DNA of 6,833 bases from Candidatus Omnitrophota bacterium (GCA_013202925.1 JABMRA010000100.1:1-6833), one strand, 5' to 3'; shown: positions 1-6,434, counted from the stretch's first letter. The notes: generated by a model not told the origin, from the letters alone. Numbers and translations: made by a program.

Positions 1-39
1 ATGCTTGACACTTTAGTCCAGGACTAAAGTGTCAAGCAT
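1..39. repeat. Perfect 19-bp-arm palindrome downstream of rpiB
   Basis: Positions 1-19 are the exact reverse complement of 21-39, with one base (position 20) between the arms. It begins 12 nt after the rpiB stop codon on the minus strand, so in RNA it would form a very stable hairpin at the end of the operon. That placement suits a transcription terminator or an mRNA 3'-end stabiliser. No T-tract can be judged because the sequence that would follow lies outside the window, and the arms may continue past the edge. Each arm contains TTGACA, a -35-like word, which may be chance. A dispersed palindromic repeat is the main alternative. The structure is certain; the function is inferred. Confidence 0.75.
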
Positions 40-51
40 TTTAAAGCTACA

Positions 52-489
52 TTAACTGTCTATTTTATTTATCTGCCTGACCCTTCTTTTGTGCCTGCCG
101 CCTGATGCGCGCGTAGAAAGCCAGATAGTTGCTATTTTTTTTGCCTTTGCGCTGGGAACGGCCTTTGCTGCAAAAACCAAGACATTCGCGTCATTGTGCT
201 TTCTGCTGAGCCGCGCAATGTCCACCCTGTTACAGAGCGCAGCGCGGACACCCTTGACTTTATTGGCTGTCATTGACATGCCAATGCCTGTTGTGCATAT
301 AAGTATGCCGCGCGAAAATTTCTTTTTCGCGACTGCCTTACTGACCTGGTAACCGATGACAGGATAGTCGCAGCTGGCTTTGGAAAAAGTCCCAAAATCC
401 TTAATCGTATGGCCTCTTTTCTTTAAAAATCTTACGAGCGACTCCTTTAACTTATAACCGCCATGATCTGCGCCTATTGCTATCTTCAT
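52..489 (-). CDS. rpiB: Ribose-5-phosphate isomerase B (RpiB/LacA/LacB family)
   Basis: This 145-residue cytosolic sugar-phosphate isomerase would interconvert ribulose 5-phosphate and ribose 5-phosphate in the pentose phosphate pathway, the source of the PRPP used by the purine genes upstream. The N-terminus MKIAIGADHGG carries the family Asp8-His9 pair. ILICTTGIGMS holds Cys65, the proton-transfer cysteine, and Thr67. LSRKHNDANVL holds His98, Asn99 and Asp100. These sit one residue before the E. coli RpiB positions (Cys66, His99), so the active site looks complete. GGRHKRRV near the C-terminus is the usual phosphate-contact stretch. Length is normal for the family. The ATG overlaps the stop of the fusion gene by 4 nt (ATGA), so the two are probably translationally coupled. 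Allose-6-phosphate or galactose-6-phosphate isomerase is possible within the family, but the housekeeping context favours RpiB. Confidence 0.93.
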   Translation of the reverse strand: MKIAIGADHGGYKLKESLVRFLKKRGHTIKDFGTFSKASCDYPVIGYQVSKAVAKKKFSRGILICTTGIGMSMTANKVKGVRAALCNRVDIARLSRKHNDANVLVFAAKAVPSAKAKKIATIWLSTRASGGRHKRRVRQINKIDS

Positions 490-1538
490 TTATCCTTCTC
501 CTTTTTAAAGAGCCCCAGAAATATATTCTCCACACAGTCCTTTATAATATTTTTAATGTGCCTGTATTCTTCGAGAGACCTGCCGATGGGATCTGCTATC
601 CCATTGTTTTCTTTTAGAAGCCTGACCTTCCAGCCTACCACAGGCATCATGTTTAAAATAATATTCTTATGCGCCTGCTCCATTACAAAAATAAAATCTG
701 ATTTTTCCAATAGCTCCATCGTAATGGGCTTTCCTTTGTGCGCTGAAACATCCACGCCATCCTCTTTCATGACCTGGACAGTGTTAGGCGCTGCGAGTAT
801 ATCACGATAAGAACCTGTGCCGGCAGAATCAACGCTCACTTTTTCAGAAAGGCCTGATTGCTTCAGAAATTTCTCAAGCATGCCTTTCGCCATAACGCTC
901 CTGCAGCTATTTCCCGTGCACACGAAAAGCACGTTGTAGTCACTGATCAGATCCTTGCTGGGTATGGCGCCCTGCCTCAACACCTTGAAAGGCTGCGTCG
1001 TAACGTCCAGAACAGTTGACTCTGCGCCTATATATGTAACGCCGCCGTCCAATATTATATCTACACTGCCCTCCATCTCAGAAACAACCCCTTCAGCTGA
1101 AGTAGGCGGCCTTTTTCCGGATATATTCGCGCTGGGCGCTACTATCGGTATACCTGCCTTATCTATAAGCGCCAGGGCGATCTTATTTCTGGGCATGCGA
1201 ATGCCGACTTTCTCTTTTCTTTTATTAAACGCTACAATGGTCAAAGGCCCTGGCCAGAATCTATGGATAATCTGCCCTGCGCGTTCTGATAAATCTATAT
1301 CCAGATCCTTCAATGCCTCAAATCCTGCAATATGAATAGTGAAAGGCTTGTCTTTCGGCCTTTTCTTTATCTTGTAGAGCCTGTCTATGGCCTTTTTGTT
1401 TAATAGATTCGCGGCAATGCCATAGACCGTCTCTGTAGGAAAAGCAACGAGCCCGCCCTTCCTTAAGACAGCTGCTGCCTCTTTTATCAAAGCCTCCTCA
1501 GGAAAATCAGGGTTTACTTTTATTATCTTGGTCTTCAT
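486..1538 (-). CDS. Fused threonylcarbamoyl-AMP synthase (Sua5/YrdC) and low-molecular-weight phosphatase (YwlE-like)
   Basis: This is a 350-residue, two-domain protein. Residues 1 to about 197 are a Sua5/YrdC/TsaC domain, which makes threonylcarbamoyl-AMP for t6A37 of ANN-decoding tRNAs. It shows FPTETVYG (33-40), KKRPKDKPF (58-66), HRFWPGPLT (92-100), the SANISG signature (136-141) and ESTV (173-176). Residues 201-350 are a low-molecular-weight protein phosphatase. It has the CX5R(S/T) P-loop CTGNSCRS with nucleophile Cys207 and Arg213, and the general-acid Asp316 in DPIG. Both domains look catalytically intact and are joined by only a few residues (about 197-201). In B. subtilis, ywlC (Sua5), ywlE (protein-arginine phosphatase) and ywlF (rpiB) lie close together, so this looks like a fusion of conserved neighbours. 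The start is the ATG at 1538, 6 nt after the purE stop, with AGGGGA as ribosome site. Whether the phosphatase acts on phospho-arginine or phospho-tyrosine is not settled by the sequence. Confidence 0.92.
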   Translation of the reverse strand: MKTKIIKVNPDFPEEALIKEAAAVLRKGGLVAFPTETVYGIAANLLNKKAIDRLYKIKKRPKDKPFTIHIAGFEALKDLDIDLSERAGQIIHRFWPGPLTIVAFNKRKEKVGIRMPRNKIALALIDKAGIPIVAPSANISGKRPPTSAEGVVSEMEGSVDIILDGGVTYIGAESTVLDVTTQPFKVLRQGAIPSKDLISDYNVLFVCTGNSCRSVMAKGMLEKFLKQSGLSEKVSVDSAGTGSYRDILAAPNTVQVMKEDGVDVSAHKGKPITMELLEKSDFIFVMEQAHKNIILNMMPVVGWKVRLLKENNGIADPIGRSLEEYRHIKNIIKDCVENIFLGLFKKEKDK

Positions 1539-1544
1539 AATCCC

Positions 1545-1964
1545 CTAATAAGTAGTTAAGATGCGACGAGCGAGGTGCGCGGCGTTCTTTGCGCCTGCCT
1601 TACCTATTGCCACGCACGCCACCGGCACACCTGCCGGCATCTGCATGGTTGAAAGAAACGAATCCACTCCCTTTAGCGCTGTAGTATAAATCGGAACTCC
1701 TATGACAGGGAGATCTGTATATGAACTCACCACGCCTGAGAGGGCGGCAGACATACCTGCCCCGCATATCAAAACCTTGAGCCCTCTTTTTCTTGCTGAC
1801 TTGGCGTAAGAGCGCACCTTTTCAGGATCCCTGTGCGCTGACAATACGTTTATCTCGTAGGGAATCTTGTATTCCTTCAGTACCTTTTCTGTTTCTCGCA
1901 TAGTTTCAGAGTCAGATTTGCTACCCATAATTATACCGACCAATATCTTCTTATTTGCTCCCAT
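1545..1964 (-). CDS. purE: 5-(carboxyamino)imidazole ribonucleotide mutase / AIR carboxylase subunit PurE
   Basis: This 139-residue protein forms CAIR, by rearranging N5-CAIR (class I, with PurK) or carboxylating AIR directly (class II). Visible motifs are GSKSD (14-18), SAHR with catalytic His44 (42-45), PVIGVP (86-91), MQMPAGVPVA (107-116) and IGKAGAKNAA (120-129). The last two are typical of class I. The loop that reads GAGGAAHLPG in E. coli PurE reads GAGMSAALSG here (68-77), so the loop histidine is replaced by Ala; as I recall it, the SxALSG pattern resembles class II enzymes. The protein is shorter than the roughly 160-170 residues common in the family, mainly at the C-terminus. The ATG start has GGAGG (1969-1973) 4 nt upstream. 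purK is absent from the window. The PurE family call is firm; the class is less certain. Confidence 0.93.
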   Translation of the reverse strand: MGANKKILVGIIMGSKSDSETMRETEKVLKEYKIPYEINVLSAHRDPEKVRSYAKSARKRGLKVLICGAGMSAALSGVVSSYTDLPVIGVPIYTTALKGVDSFLSTMQMPAGVPVACVAIGKAGAKNAAHLARRILTTY

Positions 1965-1979
1965 AAAACCTCCATATTT

Positions 1980-2032
1980 TAGCGTTTAGCGTAGAGCGTA
2001 TAGAAAAACTATACGCTACCCACTAAACGCTA
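1980..2032. repeat. Interrupted palindrome between purD and purE (dispersed-repeat candidate)
   Basis: Two nested inverted repeats share one axis. The outer arms TAGCGTTTAG (1980-1989) and CTAAACGCTA (2023-2032) match over 10 bp. The inner arms AGCGTATAG (1995-2003) and CTATACGCT (2009-2017) match over 9 bp around an AAAAA loop, and two 5-nt blocks separate the tiers. The arms are made of near-repeats of the word TTTAGCG or TAGAGCG. The right arm runs into purD: the purD stop codon is at 2023-2025 and its last three residues, DSV, are encoded next to or within the arm. There is no T-tract on either side, so this is not a standard terminator. It could be a REP-like element or an mRNA-processing hairpin that sets the purD to purE ratio. 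The structure is seen; the role is inferred. Confidence 0.8.
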
Positions 2033-3309
2033 TCCGCTAATCTCTTTATTGCCCTATCGCCTATATCTTTTCTATATTGCATGTTTTTGAATTTTATTCT
2101 GTCTATTGCGCTATACGCATTGAGTTTGGCCTGTTTTATATCCCTGCCCATGCCTGTCACGCCCAAGACCCTGCCGCCGCTTGTGAAGATCTTTCCGTCC
2201 TCAAAGGCAGTGCCTGCATGAAACACTATGACATCTTCCCATTTTTTAACATCTATTAGACCAATGATCTCTTTATGTTTTTCGTATGAGCCGGGATAAC
2301 CGCCAGATGCAAGAACTACACAAAGACACGGCCGCTCGTCCCATTGAATGTCTATCTTATCAAGGGTCCCGTCAATGCATGCAGTCAACGCATCCACCAG
2401 ATCCGATTTTAATCTCGGAAGAATGGCCTGGGTCTCTGGATCGCCAAACCTCACATTAAACTCCAAAAGCATGGGCCCGTCTTTTGTAATCATAAGGCCG
2501 CCGTACAATACGCCTTTATAGAATTTGCCTTCTTTTGAAAACCCGTCAATAATAGGCCTGAAAGAGCTCTCGATAATCTCATCGAATATCTCTCCTGAAA
2601 CAACTGGCGCAGGCGAATACACGCCCATGCCTCCTGTATTTAGGCCTTTATCATTGTCAAATATCCTTTTATGGTCCTGCGAAGAAACGAGCGGCACTAT
2701 ATTCTTGCCGTCGCTAAAAACTAAGATTGACGCTTCTTCGCCCTCAAGACAATCCTCAAGGATAATCTTTTCTCCCGCAGAGCCAAAGATCTTTTTAACC
2801 AGCATCGATTCAATCGCATCCTCTGCCTCTTCAATAGTCTTTGCCACCACCACGCCCTTGCCAGCAGCGAGGCCGTCTGCCTTTACCACAATAGGGGCGC
2901 CTTTTTTCCTCAAGTATTCCTTGGCCTTTGCTGCATCAGTGAAAACCTTAAAGTCAGCCGTGGGCGCGCCGAACCGCTTCATGGTCTCTTTGGAAAAGAC
3001 CTTGCTCCCTTCAAGCATTGCAAGCTCCTTGGTAGGCCCGAATATCCTTAATCCTTCTTCAGTGAATCTGTCTACTATTCCTTTAACAAGCGGCACCTCA
3101 GGCCCTGCTACTGTGAGATCAATTTTATTTTCCTTTGCGAAATTTAAAAGAGCGTCGATATCATCTGCCTTTATATTAACGATCTCAGCCAGTTCCTTTA
3201 TGCCGCCATTGCCAGGCGCGCAGAAAATCTTCCCCACCTTTTTGCTCTGGGCGATTTTCCAGACCAGCGCGTGTTCCCTGCCGCCAGAGCCAACCACTAA
3301 AACCCTCAT
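2023..3309 (-). CDS. purD: Phosphoribosylamine-glycine ligase (GAR synthetase)
   Basis: This 428-residue ATP-grasp enzyme joins glycine to phosphoribosylamine using ATP, the second step of purine synthesis. The N-terminal domain starts MRVLVVGSGGREHAL, followed by AGPEVPL (68-74). The ATP-grasp region contains KADGLAAGKGVVV (143-155), QDHKRIFDNDKGLNTGGMG (211-229) and EFNVRFGDPETQ (283-294), which includes the PROSITE GARS signature and the metal-binding Glu283/Asn285. LASGGYPGSYEKHKEI marks the C-terminal domain. Length matches B. subtilis and E. coli PurD. The ATG overlaps the purM stop by 4 nt (ATGA). YRKDIGDRAI is the usual family ending; the extra RLADSV tail is partly encoded by the palindrome described at 1980-2032. 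No PurM or PurN domain is fused to it. Confidence 0.97.
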   Translation of the reverse strand: MRVLVVGSGGREHALVWKIAQSKKVGKIFCAPGNGGIKELAEIVNIKADDIDALLNFAKENKIDLTVAGPEVPLVKGIVDRFTEEGLRIFGPTKELAMLEGSKVFSKETMKRFGAPTADFKVFTDAAKAKEYLRKKGAPIVVKADGLAAGKGVVVAKTIEEAEDAIESMLVKKIFGSAGEKIILEDCLEGEEASILVFSDGKNIVPLVSSQDHKRIFDNDKGLNTGGMGVYSPAPVVSGEIFDEIIESSFRPIIDGFSKEGKFYKGVLYGGLMITKDGPMLLEFNVRFGDPETQAILPRLKSDLVDALTACIDGTLDKIDIQWDERPCLCVVLASGGYPGSYEKHKEIIGLIDVKKWEDVIVFHAGTAFEDGKIFTSGGRVLGVTGMGRDIKQAKLNAYSAIDRIKFKNMQYRKDIGDRAIKRLADSV

Positions 3310-4295
3310 ATTATAACCTCTTTCTTGCCCTTTATGACCTCTCCTATTTTCCAGGATTTCAAATTGCAGCCTTTTATAATAGCATTGGCCTTACCCGCAT
3401 CCTTTTTAGCCACGACCACAGCCATACCTATCCCCATGTTGAAGGTGCGGTACATCTCTTTGTCGTCTATGCCTGCCCTTTTCTGGATAAGGGCGAATAT
3501 CTTCGGCACATGCCACAGGCCTTTATATATCAATGCCGCGGCATTCGAAGGCAGTACGCGCGGGATGTTATCGTAAAAACCTCCACCTGTTATGTGGGCC
3601 ATGGACTTGACCTTAATATTCCTCATTAGTTTCAAAAGCGTCTTTGTATAAACTATCGTAGGGGTCAAAAGCGTCCGGCCGATCTTACCCTTTAACTCAT
3701 TCCTCTTAAAGACCTTTCTCGCTAAACTAAATCCGTTTGAATGCAGTCCGCTTGACTGGATCCCTATGATCATATCCCCTGGGCTTACAGAACTGCCGTC
3801 AATAATTTTATCTTTCTCAACTACCCCCACACAAAAACCAGCGAGGTCGTATTCTTCCCCCTTATACATACCAGGCAGCTCTGCTGTCTCTCCGCCTATG
3901 AGCGAGCAGCCAGCCTGTTTGCAGCCCGTGACAATACCCTTCACAACATCCCTTGCCTTTTTCCTGTTGAGCTTGCCTGTGGCAAAATAATCCAGGAAGA
4001 AGATCGGTTCAGCCCCTGTAACTACGATATCGTCTACGCACATAGCAACCAGGTCTATGCCGATTGTATCGTGTTTCTTTAATAATTCCGCAAGCATGAG
4101 CTTCGTGCCTACGCCGTCTGTCGAAGAAACGATTATAGGATGTTTGTATCTCTTCGGGATCTTCATGAATGAACTGAAGCCGCCCAGGCCGCCCATGACC
4201 TCGCTCCTCTTTGTCGAGGCCGCCATCCTGGCGATATCCTTCACAAACCTATTGCCTTTATCTATATCCACACCTGCCTTTTTATAATCTATCAT
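3306..4295 (-). CDS. purM: Phosphoribosylformylglycinamidine cyclo-ligase (AIR synthetase)
   Basis: PurM uses ATP to close the imidazole ring of FGAM, giving AIR, the substrate of the PurE step encoded downstream. From the ATG at 4295 the protein has 329 residues, slightly shorter than the typical 340-350. Motifs in order: YKKAGVDIDKGN (4-15), GGLGGF (35-40), STDGVGTK (58-65, nucleotide and substrate loop), DDIVVTGAEP (88-97), GGETAELPGMY (134-144), SSGLHSNGFSL (181-191), HITGGGF (234-240) and FNMGIGM (285-291). This covers the whole PurM fold without a gap. A TTG two codons upstream (4301) is open but lies only 1 nt from the AGGAGG site, so the ATG, 7 nt from it, is chosen. The last codons overlap purD by 4 nt. 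A structured 106-nt spacer separates it from purC. Confidence 0.97.
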   Translation of the reverse strand: MIDYKKAGVDIDKGNRFVKDIARMAASTKRSEVMGGLGGFSSFMKIPKRYKHPIIVSSTDGVGTKLMLAELLKKHDTIGIDLVAMCVDDIVVTGAEPIFFLDYFATGKLNRKKARDVVKGIVTGCKQAGCSLIGGETAELPGMYKGEEYDLAGFCVGVVEKDKIIDGSSVSPGDMIIGIQSSGLHSNGFSLARKVFKRNELKGKIGRTLLTPTIVYTKTLLKLMRNIKVKSMAHITGGGFYDNIPRVLPSNAAALIYKGLWHVPKIFALIQKRAGIDDKEMYRTFNMGIGMAVVVAKKDAGKANAIIKGCNLKSWKIGEVIKGKKEVII

Positions 4296-4301
4296 TGTCA
4301 A

Positions 4302-4308
4302 TCCTCCT
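4302..4308 (-). promoter_or_regulatory. Shine-Dalgarno site fixing the purM start
   Basis: The minus strand reads AGGAGGA here, a full match to the anti-Shine-Dalgarno sequence. It lies 7 nt before the ATG at 4295 but only 1 nt before the upstream in-frame TTG at 4301. The spacing decides for the ATG. It is the strongest ribosome site in the window, and it follows directly after the stem-loop at 4319-4369. This suggests that purM is initiated independently instead of by coupling to purC. Confidence 0.85.
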
Positions 4309-4318
4309 ATAAAACAAT

Positions 4319-4369
4319 AAAGACCTGAACCGTTGAAACTCTTTTAATTTCAACTATATCCAGGCCTTT
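4319..4369 (-). promoter_or_regulatory. Two-tier stem-loop in the purC-purM spacer
   Basis: The 106-nt gap between purC and purM holds a long hairpin. Read on the minus strand, the outer stem AAAGGCCUG (4361-4369) pairs with CAGGUCUUU (4319-4327) over 9 bp including one G.U pair. The inner stem GUUGAAA (4348-4354) pairs with UUUCAAC (4332-4338) over 7 bp, with a 9-nt loop. The wobble pair would be an A-C mismatch on the plus strand, so the structure fits minus-strand RNA. A U-rich but interrupted stretch (TTTATTGTTTTAT) follows, so it could act as a leaky terminator that lowers expression of purM and later genes, or as an RNA-processing or stability element. It does not match a purine riboswitch core that I can recognise. 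Confidence 0.6.
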
Positions 4370-4401
4370 AACATCTCCTTTGCCACGTTGTTTCTATCCC
4401 T

Positions 4402-5106
4402 TTATGATTTGATCCTTTTTAAAACTTCCTGATAGGCCTCTTCTATCCTGCCGAGATCGCGCCTGAAACGGTCCTTGTCCAGCTTTTCGTTTGTCTTCTT
4501 GTCCCACAGCCTGCACGTATCCGGTGAGATCTCATCGCCCAAAAGGATCTTGCCCTTGTGCCGGCCGAATTCGAGCTTAAAATCCACGAGCTTGAGCCCT
4601 ACCTTGCCGAAGAAATCCTTCAGTATCTCATTGATGCTGAACGAATAGTCCCTTATCTTTTTCATCTCCTTTGATGTGGCAAGGCCGAGCATCTCTATAT
4701 GATAATCGTTTATCAATGGGTCATGTAGCTCGTCTTTTTTATAATGATACTCCAGGAGGGGCGATTTCAAGACAATGCCCTCCTCGATGCTCAAAAGTTT
4801 CGACAGCCCCCCGGCCGAGATATTCCTTATGGTCACTTCCACAAGAATTATGTCCAATCTCTTTACCAGCATCTCTCTGTCGCTCAATTTTTTCACAAAA
4901 TGCGTGGGTATGCCCTTTGACTCCAGGAGCTGAAAAAGCGCTGAGGAGATCTCATTATTTATAACGCTCTTTTCTTTGATAGTGCCCCTTTTTGTCGCGT
5001 CAAACGCAGTGGCATCGTCTTTGAATTCCTGGATGACAAAATCAGGCTTATCTGTTTCGTACATTATCTTTGCCTTGCCTTCGTAAAACTTCTTTGTCTT
5101 CTTCAT
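4402..5106 (-). CDS. purC: Phosphoribosylaminoimidazole-succinocarboxamide synthase (SAICAR synthetase)
   Basis: PurC couples CAIR with aspartate using ATP to form SAICAR, which the upstream-encoded PurB then cleaves. The 234-residue length matches the short bacterial form (B. subtilis about 240). Motifs: FYEGKAKIMYET at the N-terminus (nucleotide loop, 7-18), FKDDATAFD (28-36), IRNISAGGLSKL (93-104), LHDPLINDYHIEML (127-140), KVGLKLVDFKLEFG (168-181) and the signature LLGDEISPDTCRLWD (188-202), ending DKDRFRRDLG (210-219). The domain is complete and not fused to PurE. The ATG overlaps the purB stop by 4 nt (ATGA), implying translational coupling. The TAA stop at 4402-4404 is followed by the structured spacer before purM. 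Confidence 0.97.
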   Translation of the reverse strand: MKKTKKFYEGKAKIMYETDKPDFVIQEFKDDATAFDATKRGTIKEKSVINNEISSALFQLLESKGIPTHFVKKLSDREMLVKRLDIILVEVTIRNISAGGLSKLLSIEEGIVLKSPLLEYHYKKDELHDPLINDYHIEMLGLATSKEMKKIRDYSFSINEILKDFFGKVGLKLVDFKLEFGRHKGKILLGDEISPDTCRLWDKKTNEKLDKDRFRRDLGRIEEAYQEVLKRIKS

Positions 5107-6395
5107 ATCCCTACCTTTTTGAAAATCTTATCCACGTGTTTGGTGTAATAGCTGAGGTCGAAAAACCTCTCGAGCCCCTTCGGTCTTACCACCTTCATAA
5201 AATCCTTATCCGCCCATAAAACTGCCTTGAAATTCTCGTTTTTATTCCATACCTTCATGGCGGAGCGCTGGATGATGTCGTAGGCCTTTCTGCGCTCCAC
5301 ACCTCTTTTTTCCAGTTCCACCAGGATCCTCGCTGAAAATATAAGGCCGCGCGTCTTCGCGAGATTATTACGCATGTTCTGAGGATAGACATGCATGTTT
5401 TTCACAATAAATATCATCTGGTTCAGCATGTAATCTAATAGAATAGTAGAATCAGGCACGATAATGCGCTCTACAGAGGAATGGCTTATGTCGCGCTCGT
5501 GCCACAGCGCCACGTTTTCCATGGCCGCGCCTGCGTTAGCGCGTAAAACTCTGGCAAGACCTGTGATGCGTTCGCACATGACAGGGTTTCTTTTGTGCGG
5601 CATAGCGCTGGAGCCCTTCTGGCCTTTTGAAAACGGCTCCTCGACCTCCCTCAGCTCTGTCTTCTGCAAATTCCTGATCTCTACTGCTATTTTTTCAAGC
5701 GTAGCGCCTACCAGGGCAAGCTGAGCCATATAATCCGCGTGGCGATCTCTCTGTAAAACCTGCGTGGAGATATTAGCGGGGCTGAGGCCTAATTTCTTAC
5801 AGACGTAATTTTCAACATACGGGTCAACGTTTGAATAATTTCCCACTGGCCCGGAGATCTTTCCTACGCTTATTATAGTTTTTGCCTGTTCGATCCTTTT
5901 AATGGAGCGGTTGATCTCGTCAAAAAATAAGGCGAGTTTAAGGCCGAATGTGGTCGGCTCAGCATGCACGCCATGGCTGCGTCCCACCATTATAGTCTTC
6001 TTATATTTTTTTGCCTTTTTGCGTAAGGCCTCTTTTAGCGCCTTGAGGTCATCGAGCAGGATATCTGCTGCCTCTTTCATCTGTACAGATAAAGCAGTAT
6101 CCAGGACATCGCTTGAGGTAAGGCCCTGGTGCACAAACCTTGAGGCAGGCCCGACATGTTCTGCGATATTATGCAGGAATGCTATTACGTCGTGGCGGGT
6201 TTTTTGTTCTATTCTTTCTATGCGCTTTACGTTGAAGCCTGCCTTGCGCTTGATTTTCTTGAGTTCTTTGCGTGGGACCTTGCCGAGATTGGCCATTGCC
6301 TCACAGGCAAGGATCTCGATATCCAGCATCTTCTGGAAGCGGTTCTGGTCTGACCATATATTGGCCATTTCAGGAAGCGAATATCTAGGTATCAT
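5103..6395 (-). CDS. purB: Adenylosuccinate lyase
   Basis: PurB belongs to the fumarase/aspartase superfamily and cleaves fumarate from both SAICAR and adenylosuccinate. Starting at the ATG at 6395 it has 430 residues and begins MIPRYSLPEMANIWS, as in short-form PurB. With this start the key residues fall at the same numbers as in B. subtilis PurB: His68 (TRHD), His89 and His141 (RSHGVHAEPT). The mobile catalytic-serine loop GSSAMPHKRNP spans 261-271, and QRDRHADYM (215-223) and LWHERDISHSS (297-307) are also present. An open TTG at 6434 would add 13 residues but coincides with the proposed -35 box, so it is rejected. It is the first gene of the pur operon, with no clear Shine-Dalgarno site before the ATG. 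It overlaps purC by 4 nt. Confidence 0.97.
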   Translation of the reverse strand: MIPRYSLPEMANIWSDQNRFQKMLDIEILACEAMANLGKVPRKELKKIKRKAGFNVKRIERIEQKTRHDVIAFLHNIAEHVGPASRFVHQGLTSSDVLDTALSVQMKEAADILLDDLKALKEALRKKAKKYKKTIMVGRSHGVHAEPTTFGLKLALFFDEINRSIKRIEQAKTIISVGKISGPVGNYSNVDPYVENYVCKKLGLSPANISTQVLQRDRHADYMAQLALVGATLEKIAVEIRNLQKTELREVEEPFSKGQKGSSAMPHKRNPVMCERITGLARVLRANAGAAMENVALWHERDISHSSVERIIVPDSTILLDYMLNQMIFIVKNMHVYPQNMRNNLAKTRGLIFSARILVELEKRGVERRKAYDIIQRSAMKVWNKNENFKAVLWADKDFMKVVRPKGLERFFDLSYYTKHVDKIFKKVGI

Positions 6396-6404
6396 AGCAG
6401 AGTT

Positions 6405-6434
6405 AATATACCATATATAGAGTTGGGTAGTCAA
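6405..6434 (-). promoter_or_regulatory. Putative sigma-70-type promoter for the pur operon
   Basis: On the minus strand TTGACT (6429-6434) and TATATT (6405-6410) are separated by 18 nt, close to the -35/-10 consensus. It lies downstream of the tRNA terminator and directly before purB. Only 9 nt separate the -10 hexamer from the ATG at 6395, so transcription would begin at or within a few bases of the start codon. A second -10-like word, TATATA, lies inside the spacer and could give an earlier start. I see no recognisable PurR-type operator. This is a sequence match only. Confidence 0.55.

Noticed and set aside
1980..2032. CRISPR repeat or rho-independent terminator
   Set aside because: There is only one nested palindrome with no spacer array, and no T-tract follows on either strand.
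2525..3316. Long plus-strand reading frame opposite purD
   Set aside because: The antisense frame is rich in Ser, Pro and Thr without any domain. Purine genes on the other strand explain the sequence fully. The same holds for the other plus-strand frames.
4296..4301. TTG start for purM two codons upstream
   Set aside because: It lies 1 nt from AGGAGG, too close, whereas the ATG at 4295 is 7 nt away.
4354..4386. Ten-codon GTG reading frame in the purC-purM spacer as a leader peptide
   Set aside because: It has a poorly spaced ribosome site and no telling codon pattern, and it overlaps the stem-loop by chance as likely as not.
6396..6434. Longer purB start at a TTG codon (6434)
   Set aside because: The extra 13 residues have no family counterpart, the TTG coincides with the proposed -35 box, and the ATG at 6395 gives the standard N-terminus and residue numbering.
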